Shown piece by piece: positions 37,532-48,817 of a DNA stretch of 64,000 nucleotides. Made by a program: the position numbers and the translations under genes. The stretch spans positions 9,364,501 to 9,428,500 of the forward strand of contig CM026560.1 in the NCBI GenBank assembly GCA_015143295.1, in the 5' to 3' direction. The notes beneath the pieces are model-generated. The model saw only the letters and a program-made list of their open reading frames with translations, did not search any database and had not been told where the DNA came from. The stretch is from Tetracentron sinense. Lineage: Eukaryota; Streptophyta; Magnoliopsida; Trochodendrales; Trochodendraceae. Position 1 is the stretch's first letter. Every line of letters begins with the position of its first letter.

Positions 37532-39245
37532 TCCCATTACTGGAGAAGGTCTATCGATGTCCTGCACCATTTCTTGAGCTAAATTAATGTTATCAGTAAT
37601 ACTCCTACCCTTAACAAAGTTACTTTGTTCTTCAGAAATAATAGTAGGCAGTAAAAGACCTATTCTATCAGACAATAAATGAGATATAATTTTGTAAAGA
37701 AAATTACAAAGGCTAATAGGTCTAAAGTCCAAAAAGGATTAAGGGAACTACATTTAGGAATTAAAGCAATAGCAGTTGCATTAATGGCTTTTGGAATATC
37801 AGCATAAACAAATAAAGAAGTAATAGCATTGAAGAGATCATCTTTGATAATATCTCAACAAGAATGATAAAAATGTCCCGAAAATCCATCAAGACCAAGG
37901 ACAGACATGCTAAAAACCATTTTTTTAATTTCTTCCAAAGTAGGAGAGATAGAAACCGCATTATTATCCTCTTCTGAAATAAGGCAAGGAATATGATTGA
38001 TAAGATGTTGATCAATAATGCAATTAGAAGAGGATAAAAGATCTTTAAAATATGAAACAGCAGCATTACCAATATCCTCTCTCGATTCCAACCAATTGCC
38101 TTGGGAATCTTGAATGTGTGAGATACAATTCTTACCTCTCCTAGAGTTAGAAACCATATGGAAGAATTTGGTATTCTTATCACCTTCTTAAAGCAATTTA
38201 ATACGGGACTTTTGGCGCCAATAAATCTCTTCCTGTAAAAGAACAGTTTGCATTTCATCCTTAAGATTATTAAGCTGAGAAGCTTTATCAATATCCCAAT
38301 TATGTTGAAGGTCTTCTTCAAGACTGTTAATTTGAAGTTCAAAACCTTTGATTTTTTGAAAAATATTTCCAAAGACGTTTATATTCCAATTCTTAAGCGA
38401 AATTTTAAGTCTTTTAAGCTTGAGAAAAAAGGACATAAGAGGGTTAGAAGAAACAAGAATATCCCAGGATTCAGAAACAACTCTTAGAAAATCAGGATGA
38501 TGAATCCACATTTGTTGAAATTTGAAGGAAGAAGGAATCCTAGAATTGTACTTGCTAAAAGCAAAAAGGAGGGGAGAATGGTCAAAAGCTAATCTAGATA
38601 AATGAGAAATCGAAGAAAATTCAAAATTAAAGCTCCAATTAGGACTCAAAAGAATTCTATCCAAATGCGCATAAATACGATTCAAGCATGTCTGGTTATT
38701 ACACCAAGTAAATTTATTACCATTAAAACCTGCATCCATCAAACCCAAATCATTAATCATATCGTTAAAATCAGTAAGAGATTCCATATTGACATCCCTA
38801 CCACCCAAATTTTAGTCAGAGTTAGCGATAGCATTAAAATCCCCTACAAGGAAAAAAGGACCTGAGTAAGAAGAGAAGGAAGAACAAATATTCATCCATA
38901 GAAACATTCGCTCTCTGCTAGTGCATTTAGCATAAATAAAAGCACAACAAATGGGAGAAAAACTAGTAGAAGAAACATCAACTATGATCATTTGGTCAGT
39001 AGAAGAACAAAAGAAACTTGAATTTGATTCTTCCAAAATAACCAAATCTTAGAATGGCAAATAGAAGAATCTAGGTGATTATCCATTTCAATAAAAGAGC
39101 AAATATCCTGCAAGGAATCAAAAAAAAATTTGGGCTCCATAATAGCAATCAACAAAATTTTGTTAGAAGATATTAATTGCTTAAGTCTAGTTTTAGAAGC
39201 AAGATTACCAATACCTCGAATATTCCAGATAAGAAAATTATTCAT
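37532..39245 (-). pseudogene. L1 ORF2: endonuclease and start of reverse transcriptase, truncated
   Basis: Starts MNNFLIWNIRGIGNLASKTR at 39245, the typical beginning of the APE-type endonuclease (WNIRG; later AIMEPK). It continues with VGDFNAIANSD near 38.83 kb, GLMDAGFNGNKFTWCNNQ and FDHSPLLF near 38.6 kb, the endonuclease blocks including the GDFN and S/F-DH motifs. The linker (DSQGNWLESREDIGNAAVSYF, near 38.1 kb) and the first RT block (FRPISLCNFLYKIISHLLSD, EEQSNFVKGRSITDNI near 37.65 kb) follow. It ends at 37532, before the catalytic KLDM.KAYD and YADD blocks. Frame breaks lie near 39050-38990, 38820, 38180 and 37740. Not functional. Confidence 0.85.
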
Positions 39246-39386
39246 CAATAACTTTATTAAAATCAATAAACAAGGGAGGAAACGCAATTCTAGATCTAGT
39301 AATTCTATCATAAACATGCACATGCTTCCTATTTTTTTGTTTTAAGTTTTCGCTTAGAAACTATAGTTTGGAAGTGAGAAAAGAAT

Positions 39387-41468
39387 TCAGATTTGAGTAA
39401 TCTTTGAGAAAATTGTTTTACTTTCTTCTTTAAATAAATCAATATCCTTAATCAAAGAATGAGGAATGTCAGCATGATATTCGTAAGTTTGAGAGAAATC
39501 TCGTATAATATTATCCAATTTAAAATTCTCATTAAAATTAGAAGGCCCTTCCAACCTTCTAATTGATTTCTTCCACATGTGATAATGCTGAGAATGATGA
39601 AAAATTCTAGCATTAGAATTTTCATTTAATTTAAGACCTTTTGGTTCAGATTGAGTGAGAGTATTCTTAACTCCCCTAATTTTGTCAGATCTACTAGATT
39701 CCAACCAAGAGTTTTCGAGTGCTTTCTTATGATTTAAGCCAAGCACATTATTTAACGGAGGAGAGCTATAACTATCATCCTCCGAATCCATTTCTGACTC
39801 AACTTGATTCTTTAATGTTTCATCAACAATCTTAAAAGTTTCTTCATCGCTAACAGGATTAGCAAAATTATCTATCAAATGTTCTAAAGAACCAAGACTC
39901 GAAATCATACCGGTGGAAGCGAGATGGATAATTTATGAATTAGGGATGGATAATTTAACCTTACCAAATTGTTCAATGGCAGTCGAAAAAGGAGTTGAAG
40001 TATCATGTAATCTTGAGATTTGGTCTGCACCATCTTTCACAACTTTAGCAACCGAGCAAGAAGGTGGGTCTTGAAGACCTCCTTGAATCAGCTTTGAACC
40101 TATGCTATGAAATAAAACATTCTGAATATTATTTGGAGATATTTCATCAGATCTTCGGATGCTTTTAGGAGTTTTATCTTGAGCCAGATTGAAATTGAGT
40201 GATTCTTTAGATCTGCAATATAGGCGTTTATATCTCTTTCTTTTTCAGCAACTGATGAGTAATATGATCCATTGCCTTGTTCTTGTTCTATATTCTGATC
40301 AGATTTGGAGGAAGTGATAGGATCTTGTTCTATATTCTGATCAGATTTGGAGGAAGTAATAGGATCTGAAATAATAACAGCAACCTCTTTGGACGTTTCA
40401 TCAATTTTCAGAGAAGAAGATCCATTACCTTGTTCTATATTCTGATCAGATTTGAAGTAAGTAATAGGATCTGAAATAATAACATCGACCTCATTGGACG
40501 TTTCAACAATTTTCGAAGAAGAAGATCCACACCCATAATTTGTAATCTGAAGAGGATTAGTATCTTTAATCTTAGTCGGGTTTGAGGGATCTTCATTAAG
40601 AATTGGATCCAAGTGGAACTTCTTAAGAACCCATTGCTTAGTTTGGTTTTTAACAGGGACTTCCTCTCCCTTTCGCTGATCCACAGGGCTGCGCTTACCT
40701 CTTCCAACCGCACATGAGTTGATATTATGACCCAGTTTTTTGCATCTAACACAAAACTGGAACTTTTTTTCATACTCTACTGATTGCCATCTTCCATGGT
40801 CGCCTAAACCCAACCAAAACCGATCTGGATTGGATTTTAAGATATCCATCTCAATGCATATTCTAGAAATGTTCGGTCTAGATAGGGTCTTTGTTGCTCC
40901 ATCGATCTTTAATACCCTACCGAATATGCTACCAATCGAGGTAAGGGCTGATTCACTAAAAAGATGAAGAGGGAAGTATGGGAAACTCACCCAAACAGGA
41001 ACTATGGATGGTTCCACCCCCAAAGAAAGAGATGGAGTCCATTTGAAGAATCGAAATAAGAATCCATTGATGTATATTACCTCTTTCAGCCAAATCATTA
41101 AGTAATCTTCTTCCGAAGTAAATCTAAAGAGAAGATGTCTCGTATCAATAATCCCAACAGTGAAAGCCAAACGAAGACCTTCAATTTTCTTCATATGAAT
41201 CTTGATAACATCAAGGACTAGCCTTCCATATGAACACTTTGCAACTAATGAAAAACGATGAGGGGCAGCAAGGTTTGATGATTCTTCTTCTGAAAAAAAG
41301 AATAACTAGTTCTCCACGATAGATGCTTGGCTTTTTAATAGGAATTACAGCATGATAAGAGACCAAGGAAGCTACTGTACCAACCATAGCAGCGTAAGAG
41401 ATGGGGGTATTCGGCGGTTTGGAGGAGGAGTCTCCCTCCCCACTGCCGACGGTCCTAGGGTTATCCAT
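39387..41468 (-). pseudogene. L1 ORF1 protein (DUF4283 plus zinc knuckle), broken
   Basis: Starts MDNPRTVGSGEGDSSSKPPN at 41468 (good ATG, near the L1 5' end). An N-terminal piece runs to 41211. After a frame change the main piece, 41194-40100, carries the DUF4283-type RNA-binding fold seen in plant L1 ORF1 (RHLLFRFTSEEDYLMIWLKE, LFRFFKWTPSL, PVWVSFPYFPLHLF, IGSIFGRVLKID) and a zinc knuckle (CVRCKKLGHNINSC). It continues with serine-rich direct repeats: a 'SDPITSSKSDQNIEQ' unit occurs three times at about 40280-40480. A third piece, 39908-39387, is the acidic C-terminal part. In this family the protein binds L1 RNA and acts in its packaging. At least two frame breaks are visible. Confidence 0.8.
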
Positions 41469-42100
41469 AGAACCCTATCAGAATCTCAAAAAGTTGTGCT
41501 AACATGCACCTAAAAAACCCAACCGCTAACTTGCACCTCCAGAGCAAAAAAGAAAATCCTCTTAAAAAAATTGTATGCCAGAGATGTAGTTTTATCTCAA
41601 ACTATTGTAGTGGAGACTACACATCAGCGTATGGATGCTTAAATGTACACTGACTGATTGCACGCAATAAGATACCTCTTGCATAAACATACTATCAGAT
41701 AGTTGATCTCTTATTCACATTGAACAGTTTCAATTATCCTTAGATCTGATGAGTTCATTTATAACTGAGCAGTAATCTGACTGTTTTGATTCCATCAAAG
41801 TATTCTCTATCTTAGGGAATATGATACAGTGACAGTTGATTAGTTAGAAAGCTGTTCGAGTCATGATAAATTTCAAACAAGAAATCCATACTCATTAATT
41901 TGAGAGATTATCTAAGTTCCGGGTAAGACAATCGATTAAGCTTAAATCCTATGCAGGTGATTTTGAAACAAAACAAGTTTGAAATATATTTTATTTAAAA
42001 TATAATATACTTATAAAATGTTTTAATTAAAATGTTTTACATGAGAAATTGTTTCTCATGGCTTAATCAGAAGTCTTGGAAACTCGGATAATGTGCAATG

Positions 42101-43925
42101 TGTAGAACCCCGAATCCTTATTTCACTAAGTAGTGAATAGTGTGTGAATTTTAAGTGTAGCCTTGTAAACTTGAGGGTTTATACAAATAGAAATGTTTGG
42201 ATATATGGTGTGCACATGTTAATAGGCCTATATATCCTTAACGAAGGTGTTTCAAGCATAAAAGGTGTTAGAAATAGGATTAGAGAAGGTTCAAGTAGTG
42301 GAAACAGGGTTTTGCAACAAAACAGGTGAGCATCGATCGCTCGGTGATAACCACCGATCGACCGGTCATCTACCGATCACTCGGTAGTTGTCGACTGGTT
42401 AACTAATTTGTATGGGGAAAAATAACAAAGAGAGTGTTTCCAACCGATCTCTCGGTTGAAACCACCGATCGCTTCGTAAGCCATCGATCGCTCGATCCTG
42501 ACCACCGATCGATCGGTTGTGCTTAGATTTTCTTCATTAAGGGTCTTTAAGTCTTTAGCCAGTACCCCTTTGCCTATAAAAGCCTTGGTTCGTGCCTCAG
42601 GGTTTCAGAAACCCTTGAGGCTTATTTTGAGAGGATTTTGAGAGGGAGAAGAAGAAGGAAGCTAGGGTTTGCTCAAAACTTGAAGAGAAGATCGAGGTCT
42701 TCCCTCTTTTGGTGTATCCTAGCAAAGAACTTAAGGTTTTCACGTGTTCCAAGCCTTTGGAATCAAAGTCATCTATTTTACCAAGGTAGATACACTCTGC
42801 TACCAATCTTGTGATACTACTATTTACCACATAATGTTCTTCTCATTCTATGCTATAAACTCTTGATTTGATATGGTATGTGATGTTATTTTTATACTTG
42901 GATATAAACTACCTCTATTATGCACTCTACGTGTTTGATTTAATGCCTCTAAGGGTTTTGGTGATTAAATGTGTTATTCTCTCATATGTTCGCATGTCTC
43001 GCATGAACAAGTGTTTTTCCATGGATTTCACAAAGTTAAGAAAAGGTTTTTGACTAAGAGACTTATATGAATGATTCTAAGCAACTCCATGATCTGTCTA
43101 AGATCGGTTCACAAGCTCCAAGGATCATACTAAACTCATAAGAACTCTATGATAAGTTCTAAGATCGGTTCACAAGCTCTACGGATCGCAAATGAAATGT
43201 TCTAAAATCTATATGGTATTGGCTCTATGGTATTGCTCTATGTCTCTACGGATCATAAATAACTCTAAGGAACTCTATGAACTCCAAGAACTCACAAGGC
43301 TATGATTATCGCATGACTCACACAGTTTTGGTTTTGGTTTCAGATTTCATCATATGTGTTATTTCACGGTTTCCTTACTTTGACAAGTTTTACGGGTTTC
43401 ATTCTCCATGATTCGCATGCTCTATGCTATTATTGCTTTATTGTTAGTAGTATGTATATGCTGAGTATTCCATGCTCAGCCGATATTTGTTATCATCGGC
43501 AGTGCTCGGGTTCCCTTCGATCTACGTGGTACAGAGCCTTGGGTAGAGGAAGAGTATTACGACCCGGAGCCTTCTATGGACCACTACCAGGATGATGGCC
43601 CGCTAGATAGGTGTCATGACTTTGATTTCTGTTGACTCTGTTAGTTAGAAGGATATGATATTTTGTTAATTGAGAGTGGGACTTGTCCACTCCACAGTTT
43701 TGGATACATATACATGTGTATATGTTGTTGGTTCACACTTGGACCAAGTAATAGGAGTGTTCAATTATATTTTGCTTCCGCTATGCATCTCAAATCGTTT
43801 CCGCTATGTATGTCTGTGTACTCTGACAGGTTATTCATGTGTCTTATGTATCATATGAGATGTATGATACGGCGGTCACGAGTCCAAGTATCTCTAACTC
43901 CTAAGGGGTATTTTGGGTCGTGACA
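42101..43925 (+). mobile_element. Solo LTR E, Tekay-like Gypsy family, short form
   Basis: TGTAGAACCCCG...TATTTTGGGTCGTGACA, 1825 bp, with CAATG duplicated at 42096-42100 and 43926-43930. The shortest of the group, because the tandem-repeat zone (about 43060-43270, two units with GATCGGTTCACAAGCTC) is small. Palindromes lie at 42332-42518, the TATA box (TATAAAAG) at 42575-42582, a GGTAG...CTACC leader hairpin near 42785 and the stem-loop at 43460-43480. Confidence 0.92.
42332..42518. promoter_or_regulatory. Palindrome cluster in LTR E
   Basis: Units related to ACCGATCGATCGGT near 42332, 42353, 42372, 42443, 42463, 42483 and 42504; spacing mostly 19-21 bp. The cluster ends about 57 bp before the TATA box. 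Confidence 0.72.
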
Positions 43926-45304
43926 CAATGGGCTATGAGTTAGATAATATAAATAATCTCGAAGGCCCATTAGAGATAATGTAATTGAAAGGATCAATTG
44001 AATTAAAAAGTTCATGTGGCGGGATCCTTAATGGTTAATGTTCTTACACTGTGATTCAATTGCAACATGGATATCTCACGTCACTTGCAATTCCGATGTA
44101 ATTCTTATTTAGAGTCAATGGGATAACATTGGGTAAGCCAGGGTTAGAATGTCCCAGAGCAATCTGTGGAGATGCTCACATAAGAAATACAAGCTCATAA
44201 ATTGATTAAATGTTAATCAATTATTTAAATGATTAAATGTTAATCATTTATTAAATAGATTAAAAGTTAATATATGGTTTAAATTAATTATTAATTTAAA
44301 TTAAAAGATTATATTAGTAATTATTTAATTAACCAAATTAAAGGAGAAATGGGTTTGACCCATATCCATAAACCCACAAAGTATGGACCTTTAATGTGGG
44401 CCCAAGCCCATGGATTTAAACCCTAGGGTGGGGCGCCCACTTTAGCTTTCCCAATTGGATTAGGATTAGGTCAATTGAATTATTATTGAATAATAACTCT
44501 TTTAATTATGGAATTAAATTCCAATAATTGGATTGCAAGATTAGAGATAAGATGAAATTAGATCACAACTAGGAGTCTAAGACTCTCCTAAAGCTCATGC
44601 CCCCCCTCCCCCTTAGTTTGGTTTCCTAATTTGATTAGGACTTCTTGGTTTGAGGGAGTTGGTTAATCCCATTAATTATGGAATCCTTTTGAGAAAAAGA
44701 CTCCTAAATTAGTAGATTTACTATAACTAGAGTGGTTATAGTTAAACTAGGATTTTATTTTAATTAATAATAAGAGTTATTATTAATAAGTAATTCCTAT
44801 GGGATAAACTTCTAATTGGATTAGCATTTAAATATGATCAAAATCCTATAAATATACCACAACCGCCCCAAACTGTCCAACACTCTCTCTCATTCTCTCC
44901 TCTCCAATTTCGTGAGCCACTAGGGACCGAATTCCTCTCCTTCAGATTTTCGTAAGCCCCTTGGGTGTTTTCCAAGTTTTGAAGCTTAAGGTTTTTGAAC
45001 CTTAAGGTTTTGGTTGATAGAAATTCTACACCAACATTCCATCTCTTCTCTTTGCTTCTTCAATACCAAGTAGAGATTCCAAAGCTTCGTGGGGATAGCA
45101 AAGAACAAGGATCGAGCTACGAGTATTTCTTCGAGAAATCTCTACAAAGAGTTCTGTCGGTTCGAGTTGGTTTTTGCTTCACCAATGAACATCATTCACC
45201 GAGGTAATATGACTAAAACTTGTAGATAGTATTAGTTGCTTTCAATGGTGTAAAGATTCTCGGGATCCAGTTTTCCGCATAAATTTTTATCTGGATTCCC
45301 TACA

Positions 45305-46018
45305 CGTATAATCAATCTAAGTAGTGAGTAATTCGACCGACCAAACTTTGAAGATTTCTTACATAAATCCTAAGTACTCTCAAGAATTAAATAATAAACT
45401 TTAAAACCTTCTTGAGAGTCTTCATCTTTAATCTTGATCTTGAGTGGATTTATCTTTAGCTTCATGATCTAGTCTTCAATATTTTTGGATGATCCAACTT
45501 GGACTTTGGCTTTTGATTTGATCTTCAATATGCTCAACTTGATCAAATGACTTAGCTTGACTTGGTGACGAATTTTCTTCATAGATAGAGTCTCTTTCAT
45601 GCTTTTTCACTAAATGACTTGCCAATACACTTAGTAGAATGTTTTTCAATATAAACTTAAAAGAGACATTAGTAACATACATCTCATTCTATTATTGTGT
45701 TATCTTCAAAATCAATATGGAGATCTAAGGTGAAAACCCATAGACTAACATCCTCAACCTCTCAAACAATCTGTCTCAAAGAAAAGTTTGGCTTAACTTA
45801 TTACTCAAACCCTAAAATAAAGAACTCTTTTTATATAGGGAAAAACTCGAAAAAATAAGGAATTAGTGAAATCCCGCGTCCGCCAATAGATCGGGCACGC
45901 GACAGGCCGATAGATCACATAAGGACCGACACCACCAATTGATCAGGCTTAGAGTGGCCGATCGATCGCAGTCACCATCGATCGATCGGACCATGATGAA
46001 CCTCCTTAGAATTGAAAC
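45305..46018 (-). mobile_element. Fragment of another LTR with TATA box and palindromes
   Basis: Not Copia-array or Tekay-like sequence. On the minus strand it has CTATATAAAAAG at 45828-45838 and, upstream of that, degenerate palindromes (TCGATCGAT/GGCCGATCGATCG types) at about 45888-45990. That is the same promoter layout as the other LTRs. It probably continues at 48567 after solo LTR F. A 68-residue frame in it (45682-45476) matches nothing I know. I call it an LTR fragment by architecture only. Confidence 0.5.
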
Positions 46019-46716
46019 TGTCACGCCCCAAAATACCCCCTAGGAGTTAAGGGATACTTTAGATGTGACTACGTGTACCTGTCAAACCATCCTGTAATGC
46101 AAGAGGCTAAACATAATATAATTCAATGAAAAATCAGAGCGCGGAAACTAAACATAAGTGCGGAAGCATAAGCCAACTTTTCTTTTCTTCTATAACTCCA
46201 AATAGTATTCCAAGTTAACATATACCAAATACAATCAAAGTAAAGGTGGACATGCCCACCTATCAAAATACAAAAGGAACTCTCTAATCCTCTCCTCTCA
46301 ACAGTAGTCGAGGTATGGCCACACATCCAAGTCCCCATCCTCCTGAGACTGCCATGGGATAGGTGGCTCCCTCTCCTCTACATACTCCTCCTCGACCCAA
46401 GGCTCGGGGTCGAGGACATCCACAGTACCTGCCGACATAAAAGTACGGCTGAGCATGGAATACTCAGCGAGTACAAACTACTAGCTAACCATAACAATAG
46501 CGAAAGCATAACAACAGTGAGCAATACAAGATATTAATTTAAAGCAATAGTGAAAGCATAAGATACATAGCCATATCTTGACATGCGTGTATGAATGCAA
46601 AAACCTCGGTAAAACTCATGTCTCGGAAACCCTTTTCGTGTCTCGGTCAAATCATGTATGTGTATCGTGTCTTGTCTTGTATTTCATGTCTTGATTTGTT
46701 CTTGACTTGTATACTT

Positions 46717-47175
46717 GTGAGCCAGAGGCTAGCACCCTTCCTTGGGCTACCAACCTCCTTGTCATGTTCTTGTTCCATTTCTCTTGTGAGCCAGAGGCTA
46801 GCACCCTTCCTTGGGCTACCAACCTCCTTGTCATGTTCTTGTTCCATTTCTCTGAGAGGCTAGCACCCTTCCTGGGGCTACCAACCTCCTTGTCATGTTC
46901 TTGATTCATTTCACTTGTGAGCCAGAGGCTAGCACCCTTCCTGGGGCTACCAACCTCCTTGTCATGTTCTTGATTCATTTCTCTTGTGAGCCAGAGGCTA
47001 GCACCCTTCCTTGGGCTACCAACCTCCTTGTCATGTTCTTGTTCCGTTTCTCTTGTGAGCCAGAGGCTAGCACCCTTCACTTGGGCTACCAACCTCCTTG
47101 TCATGTTCTCTCTTGCATTTCACTTGTGAGCCAGAGGCTAGCACCCTTCCTTGGGCTACCAACCTCCTTGTCATG
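46717..47175 (-). repeat. Seven-unit, 69-bp tandem array in LTR F
   Basis: The AGAGGCTAGCACCC element recurs at 46724, 46793, 46855, 46924, 46993, 47062 and 47133: intervals 69, 62, 69, 69, 69 and 71 bp. Each unit carries AGGCTAGCACCC...GGGCTACCAACCT, which can pair. Units are nearly identical, so the expansion is recent compared with the age of the LTR. Not a CRISPR array: the unit is continuous, without unique spacers. Confidence 0.88.
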
Positions 47176-48164
47176 TTTCATTTTCTTGTTTGCTTTATTA
47201 TGCACAATTACTCTTGGAAAACCCAATTCATGCATGCATGCGTGCTTGTGTGCTTGTCAATAGTGGTAATCATGATGACATACTTGAATGAGCGGATCAC
47301 ATGAATATGGCATTTCAATCCTTAACATAGTGGTATGAAAATTTAGGCAACATATAGCACATTTGAGCAATTTATCATTCCTAAGAAAATTTACACAATT
47401 TCTATTTCCATTTTCTTCATTAAGTCCGTTTATCCCTTGTTTAGTCATTTTATCAAACACACGGTGGGCCACATTTCTTAGTCCTTCCATTTCCCTTATT
47501 TAGTGCGTATTTTTCATCAAGACATCAAGGTACATTCGTTATTTGTAAAGTGCCCATCTTCCATTTTCCTTTTCACACATCACACAACATCCATACGGCA
47601 TCCAATCGCCTCAATCGACATCTCATCCACACATTTATTCCATTCCCCTTATCTTGTTTATATTTGTTGAGTTAATACAATGCATAGGGAAGGAAAAGCA
47701 TAATATATATAATCACCATTTACACTAGAAAACCTAGGTTATTGCTAGGGAAAGTTAGTAGGGTGTACTAACCTTAGATCAAGGTTTGATCTTGAAGAAA
47801 CCTTGAAATAGAAGCTCTATTTGGAAGGAGGAAGCCTTTGCTTGAAGGGGACTTGAGTTGGGGGAAGAAACCTCTTTCAAAACGTGAGTGAGTGCTGCCC
47901 TAGCTTGGAGAATGCACCTCCACACGAGCTTGAGTTGAAATCGTGAAGAAAACGTGCTTGGGGACGATCTAGGGTCTTCACCCCTTTGATTTCTTCTCCA
48001 AAAGCAACCTAGGTTTAGGAAACCCTTTTCTCTTCTCTCTTATCTCCCAAATCTCTCAAATGTTGTAAGTGAGGCCTCAAAGAGTCGAGCAAACCCTTAT
48101 GGGTAAGGGTTTAACACCCAAAAGACGAAAATGCCCTTACTGAAATTTCTGCAAAAACGCGAAG

Positions 48165-48349
48165 ACCGAGCGATCGGTGGTTATGACCGATCGATCGGTT
48201 GCCTACCGAGCGATCGGTGTTTATGACCGATCGATCGGTCAAAAACTCACTCTCTGGAAAATTTCCCCATACAAAATTTCTGACCGTGCGATAGCTACCG
48301 ATCGATCGGTTATGGACCGATCGATCGCTGACTGGACCGAGCGATCGGT
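48165..48349. promoter_or_regulatory. Phased palindrome cluster in LTR F
   Basis: ACCGAGCGATCGGT or ACCGATCGATCGGT at 48165, 48186, 48205, 48226, 48298, 48317 (one arm changed) and 48336. Start-to-start spacing within groups is 21, 19, 21 and 19, 19 bp. Two groups are separated by about 58 bp, as in LTRs A, B, C and E. Confidence 0.78.
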
Positions 48350-48566
48350 GCTCTGTATGTCTGGACTGTTTTGACCATATCTTTTGACTCGCTCGTCGGA
48401 TTTTGACGATTCAACTTGCGTTGGGTTCGTCTTTCGAAAACGCACATTTCTGACGTTTCGGAATTTCCAATTTCTCCTTTATTTATTAATTAGACTACAA
48501 AAACGGCCAATTAGCTATGAAAGTGCCATTCATTAAAGATGAAAAAGTCCGGGGTGCTACAGAAAC

Positions 48567-48812
48567 AATTCCAACACATCTAATCCAATTTTGTATGCTA
48601 ATAAAGATTTTTTAGTTTTTATTTTTTTAAAGTCATGGGGCCGCTGTTCCTTGGCCATGGCTACGCTCTCTTATATTAAATAATATAGTATAAATTTCAT
48701 TTTTTTTTCAAAATTTTAGGGAAAGTTGCCCCATTAGCTATTCATATGCCTTCATGGTCCTCGTCGAGGAATCCCTAGGGGCACAACGACGATGCCACGA
48801 TCATCAATATTG
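48567..48812. other. Flanking DNA between solo LTR F and the gag-only element
   Basis: About 250 bp, partly T-rich, with no gene or clear repeat. By position it continues the LTR-like fragment at 45305-46018. Confidence 0.4.
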
Positions 48813-48817
48813 GATAG

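Larger units (their letters stand above)
37532..41580 (-). mobile_element. L1-type LINE, 5' end present, 3' end missing
   Basis: About 4.05 kb on the minus strand. The 5' end is on the right (about 41570-41580, where Copia LTR sequence resumes); ORF1 is at about 41468-39387 and ORF2 starts at 39245 and runs to 37532. ORF2 stops at the beginning of the reverse transcriptase domain. The rest of the RT, any RNase H, the 3' UTR and the poly(A) tail are all absent. This is the reverse of the usual 5' truncation of LINEs and suggests a later deletion that joined L1 to Copia pol. Confidence 0.88.
41581..45304 (+). mobile_element. Right Copia LTR (5' end missing), interrupted by solo LTR E
   Basis: Homology to the middle LTR starts at about LTR position 300 (GAGATGTAGTTTTAT) and ends ...GATTCCCTACA at 45304. 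It is interrupted at 42101-43925. It has the AT-rich hairpin series at about 44199-44310 and a TATA box (CCTATAAATATACC) near 44846. The outer target duplication cannot be checked because the left end of the array is outside the window. Confidence 0.9.
46019..48561 (-). mobile_element. Solo LTR F, Tekay-like Gypsy family
   Basis: TGTCACGCCCC...GTCCGGGGTGCTACA, 2543 bp, with GAAAC duplicated at 46014-46018 and 48562-48566. Stem-loop 46448-46468, tandem hairpin array 46717-47175, leader hairpin 47754-47772, palindromes 48165-48349. Its tandem unit is the same as that of LTR A. No coding region; frames crossing the repeat array are repeat translations. Confidence 0.93.

Noticed and set aside
46717-47175. 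Regular 69-bp repeats looked at as a CRISPR-like array
   Set aside because: Units are contiguous tandem copies without unique spacers, inside a plant LTR, and the same unit recurs in LTR A. It is a minisatellite-like array.
46591-47263. Several long frames across the LTR F repeats (repetitive CEPEASTLPWATNLL-type and KEVGSPRKGASLWLT-type translations)
   Set aside because: They are open in several frames on both strands only because the repeat unit length (69 bp) is a multiple of three. No domain, no start context.
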